6,602 bases of DNA from GCA-2731375 sp046582635 (lineage in GTDB: Bacteria > Pseudomonadota > Alphaproteobacteria > GCA-2731375). The notes below the pieces were generated by a model. That model saw only the letters and a program-made list of their open reading frames with translations. It had not been told where the DNA came from and ran no database searches. Positions 1-6,274 of this stretch are shown piece by piece. The stretch's first letter is position 1. Each line of letters starts with the position of its first letter. The stretch lies in the NCBI GenBank assembly GCA_046582635.1, contig JAYGEA010000345.1, forward strand, positions 1-6,602. The letters run 5' to 3'. The translations under genes and the position numbers were made by a program.

Positions 1-402
1 GCGGGCTTGTTGCACCAGGGGATTGTGGCGGCGGTGGTGGCCGACCAGGACGGGAATGCCCAGGCTTTCCGAGGCATCGGGCAGCGCCAGCGCGTCATCC
101 AGATTGTCGGCAATGGGTTTTTTCACCAATACCGGGACGCCTTGGCGCAAGCATTCCAGGGACAAAGGCACATGCAATGTGTTCGGCGTCGCATTGATCA
201 CGCCGTCCGGCGCCACCTTGGCCAACATGTCGTTGAGGTCGTCAAAATGGGGCAGGTTCCATTCAACCGCCGTTGCCGCACCGCTGGCGGCGGGGTCCAC
301 CACCGCCACCGCCTGGCAGGATGGTTCGGCGGCGATGGCGTCGAGATGCCGGCGTCCAATGGGGCCCGTGCCGACCACCGCCAAACCTACCGGGTCTGGC
401 AT
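1..402 (-). CDS. Gfo/Idh/MocA-family NAD(P)-dependent oxidoreductase, N-terminal part (3' end outside window)
   Basis: The first 134 residues of a sugar/inositol-dehydrogenase-type oxidoreductase are visible; the family usually has about 330-380 residues, so most of the C-terminal substrate domain lies beyond base 1. The start of the Rossmann fold is clear: VVGTGPIGRRH at residues 9-19 is the glycine-rich dinucleotide loop, and D36 in VVDP is the acidic residue ending beta-2. Next come the family's TPNTLH segment (72-77), the GVPVLVKKP segment (88-96) that matches the EKP signature, and GHHRRHNP at 121-128. The signature reads K94-K95-P96, so the usual Glu is Lys while the lysine next to the proline is kept. 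The ATG lies one base after the ligase stop (TAG-A-ATG) with no clear Shine-Dalgarno, which suggests translational coupling. These enzymes oxidise or reduce hydroxyl, keto or imine groups in the cytoplasm. Family assignment is strong; the substrate is unknown. Confidence 0.9.
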   Translation of the reverse strand, partial: MPDPVGLAVVGTGPIGRRHLDAIAAEPSCQAVAVVDPAASGAATAVEWNLPHFDDLNDMLAKVAPDGVINATPNTLHVPLSLECLRQGVPVLVKKPIADNLDDALALPDASESLGIPVLVGHHRRHNPLVQQAR

Positions 403-403
403 T

Positions 404-1882
404 CTAGGTATCATCCAGCGGCGGCAGCTGGGCGGCGAGGTCCGCTTTCAGGACTTTTCCCAAGGGTGATTTCGGCAATTCCGCCACTGTGAATATTTGC
501 CTTAAAATTTTGTAGGACGCCAACTGGGTTCGGCAATGGGCCTCCAGGCCGTCCACATCAACGCCGCTGTCCGCAACCACATAGGCCGCGATCTCTTCGC
601 CCATCATGGGCGAAGGCCAGGCGACGACGGCGGCATCGCGAACCGATGGGTGGGCAATCAATACCTGTTCGATTTCGCTCGGGTAGATATTCACCCCGGC
701 CCGGATGATCACGTCCTTGGCGCGGCCGACCAGGTACAGCCGGCCGTCGCTGTCCAGCTTGCCGATATCGCCGGGGTAGAACCAACCGTCGCGAAAGGCC
801 TCTTCGCTGGCTTCCGGGTCGAGATGAAAGCTTTCCGCCACCGCCGGGCCGCGATAGCGCACCAGACCGGGTTCGCCCGCCGCGACCGCATGGGCATCTC
901 CATCGACCACCGCGACTTCCGTGGCGAACACCGGTTCCCCGACCGAAGCCGCCGCCGGGCCCTGGTGTTCGGGCAGCAGAACGGTGTTGCCGCCGCCCTC
1001 GGTGGAGCCGTAATAGTTGATGAACTCGGGGTGCAGCCGGCTCATGACCTCGGCCCGTTCGTCCGGGTGCAGCACGGAGCCGGTGGACAATAGGCGTTTC
1101 AGGCCGCCCAACAAAGGCGTGCCCGTATCCGGCAAGGCCAGCAAGCGGCGCAGCAGGGTCGGCACCAGCAGCATGGTTGTGGGTGCCAATTCCGCCACCG
1201 CCGTGACAAGCTGTTCGGGCTCATAGGGCGGCGGGAACATGATCACGGTGCCGCCCGAAAACAGGCTGCCGAGGGTGAAACTGCGCCCGCCGACGAAATA
1301 CAGGGGCGTCGCGCTCAAATACCGGTCGTGCTGGCTGAAACCCAGGGTGACCCACTGGATCATCAGGCGGGCGATGAACTGGCGGTGGCTCAACATCGGC
1401 CCCTTGGGGCGGCCCGTTGTGCCCGACGACAGGGACAGCACCAATGGTTGGTCGCCGCCATTGGCACAAGGGCACGCGGGTTCCTGTTGGGCCACGGCCT
1501 CATGCCAGGCGTCGTCCACCGCTTCGCATTGGATTTCGGTAATTTCCTCGCCCGGTTCGACGATGACCCGCGCGACGCCAAAAAAGGCTGCGATGCGGTG
1601 CTTCTCCGGCTCGCTCCAACGCCAATCCAGGGGCAGGATCACGGCCCCCAGACGGGCCAGGGCAAACATCACCACCAGGTGATCGGCGCTGTCTTTTAGG
1701 CAGACGCCGATGATATCGCCTTGCGAAATATTCAATTGCCCCAACAGCCGTGCCGTACGCCTGACCAGGGGCGCCAGTTCGGCGTAGTTCAGAACCCGCC
1801 CGCCCTCGATAATCGCCGGATGGCGGGCCCGGCGGACGGCGTGTTCATCCAACAGGGCGGCGATATTACGCGCGCCGTACAT
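404..1882 (-). CDS. AMP-forming acyl/aryl-CoA synthetase-like ligase (ANL superfamily)
   Basis: This 492-residue protein carries the full motif set of class I adenylate-forming enzymes, which activate a carboxylic acid with ATP and usually pass the acyl group to CoA. Visible motifs are the P-loop LSSGTTGRPKG (151-161), YYGSTE (290-295), YPGDIG (369-374) with the ribose-binding Asp at 372, GRAKDVIIRAGVNIYPSEIE (386-405) covering the hinge and A8 region, and PKSPLGK (470-476) with the C-terminal catalytic lysine K476. Length is normal for a compact member (about 500) and there is no signal peptide, so it should be cytoplasmic. I chose the ATG at 1882-1880 because it overlaps the amidohydrolase stop as TAATG. 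An ATG at 1915 would only add 11 residues unlike the family inside the upstream gene. Being second in the operon, it probably activates an acid made or used by its neighbours. The acid cannot be named; acyl-adenylate use without CoA is also possible. Confidence 0.93.
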   Translation of the reverse strand: MYGARNIAALLDEHAVRRARHPAIIEGGRVLNYAELAPLVRRTARLLGQLNISQGDIIGVCLKDSADHLVVMFALARLGAVILPLDWRWSEPEKHRIAAFFGVARVIVEPGEEITEIQCEAVDDAWHEAVAQQEPACPCANGGDQPLVLSLSSGTTGRPKGPMLSHRQFIARLMIQWVTLGFSQHDRYLSATPLYFVGGRSFTLGSLFSGGTVIMFPPPYEPEQLVTAVAELAPTTMLLVPTLLRRLLALPDTGTPLLGGLKRLLSTGSVLHPDERAEVMSRLHPEFINYYGSTEGGGNTVLLPEHQGPAAASVGEPVFATEVAVVDGDAHAVAAGEPGLVRYRGPAVAESFHLDPEASEEAFRDGWFYPGDIGKLDSDGRLYLVGRAKDVIIRAGVNIYPSEIEQVLIAHPSVRDAAVVAWPSPMMGEEIAAYVVADSGVDVDGLEAHCRTQLASYKILRQIFTVAELPKSPLGKVLKADLAAQLPPLDDT

Positions 1883-2751
1883 TAGAGGCCGTAGATGCGC
1901 TGAACATTGTCGCACAGCAGTTTGCGCAACGAATGGGGCCGCAGGTCCAGGGCTTCGATCTCGGCGATGGTCCGCTCAAACTGCAGAATGGGAAAATCGG
2001 TGCCGAAGATCACCTTGTCCTGACCGTAGGAGTTTATGTAGTGCAACAGCTCCGGCGGCCAGTATTTCGGGCTGTGGGCATCGGTGCCGATGAAGACGTT
2101 CTTGTGCTTCCAGGCCATGGCGATCATTTCCTGGGTCCAGGGGATGCCCACGTGGATGCCGATCAGCTTCAATTCCGGGAAATCGCAGGCCACGCCGTCC
2201 AGTGCAATGGGCCGGCCGGTGCTGCGCCGGGGCAGATCGTCGGTATACAGCAGGGATTGGCCCACTTGCAGCTGCATGGGTAACTCCAGCTCCACGCACT
2301 TGGCATAAAAGGGATAATAGCGGGCATGATCGGGGGCCAGTTCGAACCAATGGGGATAGGAGTGCGCCCCGATGAAGCCATCATCCTCCACCGCGCGCTG
2401 TAGGGCGCGGACACCGTTCATGCCTTCGGTCGGGTCGACGCCGGCCAGGGCTGAAAACCGGTCGGGGTGCTGTTTCACCGCCTCCGCCACAATCTCGTAA
2501 GGCACATGGAACGAGGCCCGGTGGCCATGGGGTCCGGCCTTGGCGGCGATCAGGAACGACCGCTCGATCCCGGCCGCGTCCATGCGGCGCAGCATCTCCT
2601 CGTGGGGGATGCCGCCATAGGTGGTATCATCGACACCGATTTTGTCCTGATAAAACGCCTCGCGATCTTTTGGCCGGTGGGCCAAAGCCTCGGCCGTCTG
2701 GATATTCACCACGGCGTCGATGGCCAGGTAGTCGCGTACAGTCTCTGTCAT
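1882..2751 (-). CDS. Amidohydrolase_2-family (COG2159-like) TIM-barrel hydrolase or decarboxylase with an atypical metal site
   Basis: This 289-residue protein resembles the amidohydrolase_2 group, which includes ACMSD-type decarboxylases and lactone hydrolases. Family features are the IDA start of strand 1 (11-13), GVDP (104-107), GAHSYPHWFELAPDH (128-142), CVELELPMQLQVGQ (152-165), LKLIGIHVGIPW (194-205) with H200, and VIFGTDFP (247-254) with D252. The usual metal-binding HxH after strand 1 reads V14-V15-N16, and the His expected in the LPxxxHxG strand appears to be Q162. H200 and D252 remain. It may therefore be metal-poor, use another ligand set, or belong to a distinct subgroup. It is first in the operon. 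The ATG at 2751 is preceded by AAGGA with a long 13-base spacing. There is no signal peptide. The fold is fairly certain; the reaction (hydrolysis or decarboxylation) is not known. Confidence 0.85.
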   Translation of the reverse strand: MTETVRDYLAIDAVVNIQTAEALAHRPKDREAFYQDKIGVDDTTYGGIPHEEMLRRMDAAGIERSFLIAAKAGPHGHRASFHVPYEIVAEAVKQHPDRFSALAGVDPTEGMNGVRALQRAVEDDGFIGAHSYPHWFELAPDHARYYPFYAKCVELELPMQLQVGQSLLYTDDLPRRSTGRPIALDGVACDFPELKLIGIHVGIPWTQEMIAMAWKHKNVFIGTDAHSPKYWPPELLHYINSYGQDKVIFGTDFPILQFERTIAEIEALDLRPHSLRKLLCDNVQRIYGL

Positions 2752-2764
2752 GGGGGTTTCTTCA

Positions 2765-2769
2765 TCCTT
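2765..2769 (-). promoter_or_regulatory. Likely ribosome binding site of the amidohydrolase gene
   Basis: On the minus strand this reads AAGGA, the only good Shine-Dalgarno match before the ATG at 2751. The 13-base spacing is longer than ideal, so initiation may be modest or may use the nearer purine run GAAGAAA. No better in-frame start was seen. Confidence 0.45.
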
Positions 2770-2836
2770 TTTGGCGGGCCGTGGCCGCCGATGTTGTCAT
2801 GAAGGCCGTGCGCCAGCAAGACCGCCCGAAGCTCCC

Positions 2837-2865
2837 GTGACAGGACAACCATGGCGGGCTAGGCT
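2837..2865 (+). promoter_or_regulatory. Candidate sigma-70-type promoter for the mlrC-like gene
   Basis: GTGACA at 2837-2842 matches five of six bases of the -35 consensus. After exactly 17 bases, TAGGCT at 2860-2865 matches the key first, second and last bases of the -10 consensus. Transcription would start near 2872, giving a leader of about 20 bases that includes the ribosome binding site. The -10 match is weak, so this is a candidate only. The right arm of the GTTGTC/GACAAC repeat sits between the two boxes, where a repressor could act. Confidence 0.35.
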
Positions 2866-2878
2866 TCCGCAACAGAGT

Positions 2879-2884
2879 GAGGAG
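2879..2884 (+). promoter_or_regulatory. Ribosome binding site that fixes the start of the mlrC-like gene
   Basis: GAGGAG ends seven bases before the ATG at 2892, which is ideal spacing. It selects this ATG over the upstream in-frame GTG at 2877, which overlaps the ribosome binding site and would add five non-family residues. Confidence 0.8.
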
Positions 2885-2891
2885 TATAGAC

Positions 2892-4388
2892 ATGGCCAAA
2901 ATTGCGCTTGCCGGCTTCATGCACGAAACCAATTGTTTTGTGCCGGGCGTGACGGACTATGAACATTTCGCCCGCCCCGCCGACCGGCCCGGCATCCTGC
3001 GCGGCGATGAGGTGATGGCCGAATTCGCCGTATCCGGGGCCTCCACCGCCGGGTTTATCAAGGGCAATGACGGCAACCACGAACTGGCGCCTCTGTTGTG
3101 GACCTCCACCACCCCCGGCGCGCCGGTCACGGCGCATGCCTATGAACGCATCGCCAGTGAGATACTGGCCCGGTTGTCCGAGGTTCTACCCGTGGACGGG
3201 GTCTATCTGGATCTGCATGGCGCCATGGTTTCGGAACAGCATGCCGACGGCGAGGGTGAATTGTTGCGCCGGGTCCGCGCCGTGGTGGGCGATGAGGCAC
3301 CCATCGTCATCTCGCTCGATTACCACGCCAACGTGACGCCGGAGATGGTCGCTCTGGCGGATGCCATTCTGCCCTATCACACCTATCCCCACGTGGATCA
3401 GCACGCCACGGGACAACGCGCCGCTGCCGCCATGAAGCGTCTGTTGATCGAGGGGCGGCCCCAGGGCCGGGCCCTCCGCCAACTGCCGTTTCTGCTGCCC
3501 CTGAACTATCAATGCACTCTGGTGGAGCCGTCCAGGGGTATTGTCGAGGCCACCATCGCCCGGCAAACGGAGGAGATGCTGTCCCTGGCCTACCTGGCCG
3601 GCTTCCCGCCCTCGGATCTGGCCGAATGCGGCCCCACTGTCAGCTGCCACGCCCATAGCCAGGACGCGGCGGACGCGGCGGTGGACGAAATAACCCAGAT
3701 GATCGCCTTGAAAGAGGCCGAGTTCGCCGAGCCCCTGCTATCCCCCGACGAGGCGGTGATCGAGGCCATGCGCCTGGCCGAAACCGCGACCAAGCCCATC
3801 GTCATCGCCGATACCCAGGACAACCCCGGCTGCGGCGGCAGCGGCGACACCGTGGGCATGCTGGCCGCCCTGGTGGCCCATGACGCCCAGGGCGCCGTCT
3901 TTGGCGCCGTGGCCGACGACCAGGCCGCCGTTGCGGCGCATGCGTCGGGCGTCGGGGCCGAAATCGACTTGGCATTAGGCGGGCGCACGGATCTGCCGGG
4001 GGTGGAGCCGTTCCAGGGCCGTTTCACGGTGGAAGTGATCAACGACGGCAGCTACCAATCCAACGGCCCGGTCTCGCAAGGCAAGGCCTACAATGTGGGC
4101 CCCTCGGCCCTGCTGTCTATCGGCGGCATCAAGGTGGCGATTTCGTCCCGCCGGGTCCAGGCCCTGGACCGGGCGGTGTTTGAACATCTGGGCCTGGTAT
4201 TGGAAGAGCAGAACATCATCGTGCTGAAATCCACCTGTCACTACCGGGCCCATTTCGATCCCATCGCCGCGACAACCTTTGCGGCCATTGCGCCCGGCGG
4301 CTACCTGGCTAATCCCGCCGACTGCGCCTACAAAAAACTGCGCCCCGGCGTGCGGTACTATCCGTTGGGACCGATACATGAAGTATGA
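2892..4388 (+). CDS. MlrC-like M81-family metallohydrolase/metallopeptidase
   Basis: This 498-residue protein has the full two-part architecture of the M81/MlrC family (DUF1485 N-terminal region and MlrC C-terminal region). Motifs are AGFMHETNCF (7-16), YLDLHGAMV (105-113), SLDYHANVT (141-149), YHTYPHVDQHATG (162-174), DTQDNPGCGGSGDT (307-320) and KSTCHYRAHFDPIA (446-459). D143, H145 and H167 keep the spacing I recall for the zinc ligands Asp184, His186 and His208 of Sphingomonas MlrC. E12 in HETN is a candidate for the remaining Glu ligand, though its offset differs slightly. The enzyme is therefore expected to be an active cytoplasmic Zn hydrolase; no signal peptide is seen. MlrC itself cleaves linear microcystin and its tetrapeptide, but most family members are uncharacterised and found in bacteria with no microcystin link. 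The gene overlaps the next one by four bases, so the two proteins are probably made together. Confidence 0.93.
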   Translation: MAKIALAGFMHETNCFVPGVTDYEHFARPADRPGILRGDEVMAEFAVSGASTAGFIKGNDGNHELAPLLWTSTTPGAPVTAHAYERIASEILARLSEVLPVDGVYLDLHGAMVSEQHADGEGELLRRVRAVVGDEAPIVISLDYHANVTPEMVALADAILPYHTYPHVDQHATGQRAAAAMKRLLIEGRPQGRALRQLPFLLPLNYQCTLVEPSRGIVEATIARQTEEMLSLAYLAGFPPSDLAECGPTVSCHAHSQDAADAAVDEITQMIALKEAEFAEPLLSPDEAVIEAMRLAETATKPIVIADTQDNPGCGGSGDTVGMLAALVAHDAQGAVFGAVADDQAAVAAHASGVGAEIDLALGGRTDLPGVEPFQGRFTVEVINDGSYQSNGPVSQGKAYNVGPSALLSIGGIKVAISSRRVQALDRAVFEHLGLVLEEQNIIVLKSTCHYRAHFDPIAATTFAAIAPGGYLANPADCAYKKLRPGVRYYPLGPIHEV

Positions 4389-5560
4389 TGGGTATGCTGC
4401 GCGTACGTCTGGATAATCTGCTACGGGCCGGGGTGGACCGGGGCGACGTACCGGGCGTCGTGGCCATGGTTGTCAGCGGCGAAGGAACACTTTACGAAGG
4501 CGCCTTCGGTGAACGGGCCCTGGGCGGCGGCGTTTCCATGACCATGGATACGGTGTTTGCCATCGCCTCCATGACCAAGGCAATCACCGCCACCGCCGTC
4601 ATGCAACTGGTGGAACAAGGCAGGTTGAGCATTGACGGTCCGGCTTCGGACATCGTCCCCTATTTGGGCGATGTAGAGGTTTTGCAAGGCTTTGACGAGG
4701 GCGGCCAACCCATCACCCGGCCGCCAATACGACCCATCACCCTGCGCCATCTGCTGACCCATACCGCCGGCTTCGGTTATGAAATTTTTAACCGCGAGAT
4801 TCTCGATTTTCAGGCCGCGACGGGCAGTCCGAGCATATTTACGCGCAGTCTGGGGGCGTTGAAGACGCCCCTGCTGTTCGATCCGGGCGGTCGCTGGAAT
4901 TATGGCATCAGCATCGATTGGGCGGGGCAAATGGTGGAGGCGGTCAGCGGACAGTCCCTTGGCGATTATATGCAGGATAATATATTCGAACCTCTTGGCA
5001 TGGCCAGTAGTGGTTTCGCGGCCAACGGGGGTATGACGATGCGTCAAGCGACGACGCATCTGCGTGGCGAAGACGGTGAATTGTTTATCCCTGAAAACGC
5101 CCCACCGCAGCCGGAGCCGGAGTTCGACTCGGGCGGCTTTGCCCTGCTTTCAACCATTCAGGATTATGCCAGGTTTACCCGCATGATCCTGAACCGGGGG
5201 TCGCTCGATGGCCAAGACGTGCTGCGGCCCGAAACCGTGAATATGACGTCTGTCAACCAGATGGGCGACAATCGGGTATCGCCGTTGTTAACCGAGGTGC
5301 CGGCATTTTCCAACGACGCGGATTTCTTTCCCGGCGTTGAAAAAACCTGGGGCCTGAGTTTCATGATCAATCTTGGCCCGGGGACCACGGGCCGTTCCCC
5401 CGGCGGCTTGGCCTGGGCGGGAATGACCAATATGTACTTTTGGATAGATCCAGCCAAAGACATGGCAGGGATCTATGGCACCCAGATTTTTCCCTTTGCC
5501 GACAAATTATCCCTGCCGCTGTATCTGGATTTTGAGACGGCGGTCTATGAAACGCTCTAA
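4385..5560 (+). CDS. Beta-lactamase-fold serine hydrolase (PF00144; EstB/family VIII esterase-like)
   Basis: This 391-residue protein is of usual length for class C beta-lactamase-like esterases. Its catalytic signature is S62-M63-T64-K65 (SxxK; S62 nucleophile, K65 base), followed by LRHLLTHTAGFGY (120-132) and Y173 in WNYGIS, the tyrosine motif. It also has MVEAVSGQSLGDYM (183-196), IFEPLGM (200-206), and the C-terminal SPGGLAWAGMTNMYFWIDP (338-356), where W344-A345-G346 stands in for the WGG/KTG wall. There is no signal peptide or lipobox, so it is cytoplasmic rather than a periplasmic resistance enzyme. Likely reactions are hydrolysis of a small ester, amide or peptide. The start is ambiguous among in-frame ATGs at 4385, 4388 and 4394; I use 4385 because it makes an ATGA overlap with the mlrC-like stop. 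No clear ribosome binding site precedes it, which fits translational coupling. MlrB of the microcystin pathway is in the same broad family but longer. Confidence 0.92.
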   Translation: MMGMLRVRLDNLLRAGVDRGDVPGVVAMVVSGEGTLYEGAFGERALGGGVSMTMDTVFAIASMTKAITATAVMQLVEQGRLSIDGPASDIVPYLGDVEVLQGFDEGGQPITRPPIRPITLRHLLTHTAGFGYEIFNREILDFQAATGSPSIFTRSLGALKTPLLFDPGGRWNYGISIDWAGQMVEAVSGQSLGDYMQDNIFEPLGMASSGFAANGGMTMRQATTHLRGEDGELFIPENAPPQPEPEFDSGGFALLSTIQDYARFTRMILNRGSLDGQDVLRPETVNMTSVNQMGDNRVSPLLTEVPAFSNDADFFPGVEKTWGLSFMINLGPGTTGRSPGGLAWAGMTNMYFWIDPAKDMAGIYGTQIFPFADKLSLPLYLDFETAVYETL

Positions 5561-5575
5561 CGGACCAACCCGCCC

Positions 5576-5604
5576 TTGCTGACCATTTCGCGGCGATCTA
5601 TGTT
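5576..5604 (+). promoter_or_regulatory. Candidate promoter for the glutathione S-transferase gene
   Basis: TTGCTG at 5576-5581 and TATGTT at 5599-5604 are 17 bases apart and give a moderate sigma-70-like match (TTG of the -35; four of six at the -10). Transcription would begin near 5611, at the left edge of the palindrome. A second -35-like TTGACG at 5603-5608 has no acceptable -10 at the right distance. Confidence 0.3.
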
Positions 5605-5609
5605 GACGG

Positions 5610-5626
5610 CTGAAAATTGTTTTCAG
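5610..5626. repeat. 17-base AT-rich palindrome upstream of the GST gene (possible operator)
   Basis: CTGAAAA-TTG-TTTTCAG is a perfect inverted repeat with 7-base arms and a 3-base centre, in an otherwise GC-rich stretch. It lies between the candidate -10 box and the ribosome binding site, where a dimeric regulator would block transcription or early elongation. It could also form a short RNA hairpin, but the stem is AT-rich and has no following U-run, so a terminator is unlikely. Confidence 0.5.
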
Positions 5627-5636
5627 AGTTAGGCCC

Positions 5637-5641
5637 GGAGG
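5637..5641 (+). promoter_or_regulatory. Ribosome binding site that fixes the start of the GST gene
   Basis: GGAGG lies eight bases before the ATG at 5650, a strong and well-placed Shine-Dalgarno. It supports starting there rather than at the in-frame upstream ATG at 5617, which falls inside the palindrome and would add 11 residues that precede the thioredoxin fold without matching it. Confidence 0.8.
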
Positions 5642-5649
5642 CACCATCC

Positions 5650-6255
5650 ATGAAAATTTATCACGCGCCCAATACCCGTTCCGTCCGCATTGTCTGGCTG
5701 TGCGAGGAGCTGGGTCTGGACTATGAATTGGAGATGTTCAAGCTGGGCGACGGCTCCATGCGGGACCCGGAATACCTCAAGATCCATCCCATGGCGCGGG
5801 TGCCGTCCCTGGCCGATGGCGATGTGACGATTTTTGAATCCGGCGCCATCGTGGAATACCTGCTGGCAAAATACGGCAACGGACGCCTGCGGCCCGAGGT
5901 TAATTCGCCGGATTTCCCCACCTATCTGCAATGGCTGCACTACGCCGAGGGCATGATCATGCCCCACGTTAATATCCTGGTGGTGGAAACCCGCCTGCTG
6001 CCCGAACCCAAGCGTAATCAGGTCAATGTGGACCGCTCCACCAAGCAGCTGACCCGTATGCTGGGTGCCGTCAACACGGCCCTGGAGGGCAAGGAATTCC
6101 TGGCCGGCGATTTCTCCGGCGCCGATATCATGACCGGGCATGCTTGCACCGTCGGCGCCCGCCTGGGCGGCGATATCTCCGACAAGCCCAATGTGGAAGC
6201 TTACATCAAACGGCTGAATGACCGGCCGGCCATGCAGAAGGCCTGGGCCACCTAA
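5650..6255 (+). CDS. Glutathione S-transferase family protein
   Basis: This 201-residue protein has the two-domain plan of cytosolic glutathione S-transferases. The thioredoxin-like N-terminal domain starts with MKIYHAPNTRSVRIVWLCEE (1-20); S11 is the likely catalytic serine or hydroxyl contact, with N8 and T9 as alternatives. HPMARVPSL (46-54) holds the cis-proline P52, and ESGAIVEYLL (63-72) gives E63 and S64, which bind the gamma-glutamyl end of glutathione. The helical C-terminal domain contains FLAGDFSGADIMTG (150-163), with the conserved N-capping Asp at 159. The protein is cytoplasmic. It may conjugate, isomerise or reduce an electrophilic substrate, or act as a glutathione lyase. It sits 89 bases after the serine hydrolase with its own ribosome binding site and palindrome, so it may be a separate unit. 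The exact class and substrate cannot be told. Confidence 0.93.
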   Translation: MKIYHAPNTRSVRIVWLCEELGLDYELEMFKLGDGSMRDPEYLKIHPMARVPSLADGDVTIFESGAIVEYLLAKYGNGRLRPEVNSPDFPTYLQWLHYAEGMIMPHVNILVVETRLLPEPKRNQVNVDRSTKQLTRMLGAVNTALEGKEFLAGDFSGADIMTGHACTVGARLGGDISDKPNVEAYIKRLNDRPAMQKAWAT

Positions 6256-6274
6256 ACCGCTCCGGCGCCCATCT

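Larger units (their letters stand above)
2752..2891. promoter_or_regulatory. Divergent intergenic control region between the two operons
   Basis: These 140 bases separate head-to-head genes and must hold the promoters of both operons. There is no convincing coding frame. Visible elements are a GC-rich stem GGCGG (2773-2777) / CCGCC (2785-2789) near the minus-strand start, and a spaced inverted repeat GTTGTC (2793-2798) / GACAAC (2844-2849), 45 bases apart. A candidate plus-strand promoter and a strong ribosome binding site lie near the right end. Shared regulation of the two operons is plausible from the layout, but no regulator gene is nearby. Confidence 0.6.

Noticed and set aside
7..492. 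A 161-codon open frame on the plus strand
   Set aside because: It is the antisense shadow of the oxidoreductase and the end of the ligase; its Arg-, His- and Gln-rich product has no recognisable domain.
1880..1915. Upstream ATG at 1915 as the ligase start
   Set aside because: The extra 11 residues do not resemble the family and lie wholly in the amidohydrolase gene; the TAATG overlap start at 1882 fits better.
2752..2766. Five-codon leader frame (MKKPP) whose stop overlaps the amidohydrolase start
   Set aside because: It has no properly spaced ribosome binding site and is too short to separate from chance.
2773..2789. GC-rich stem next to a T-run as a possible terminator
   Set aside because: On the plus strand the T-run precedes the stem, and on the minus strand the stem is followed by A residues, so neither orientation gives an intrinsic terminator.
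3662..3679. Two 9-base direct repeats in the mlrC-like gene
   Set aside because: They simply encode a DAADAA helix segment; two copies of such a GC-rich unit are not significant.
5399..5452. W-A-G instead of W-G-G or KTG near the C-terminus of the serine hydrolase
   Set aside because: The surrounding pattern (LAWAG, then YFWIDP) is usual for this esterase-like branch, so it is not evidence of lost activity.
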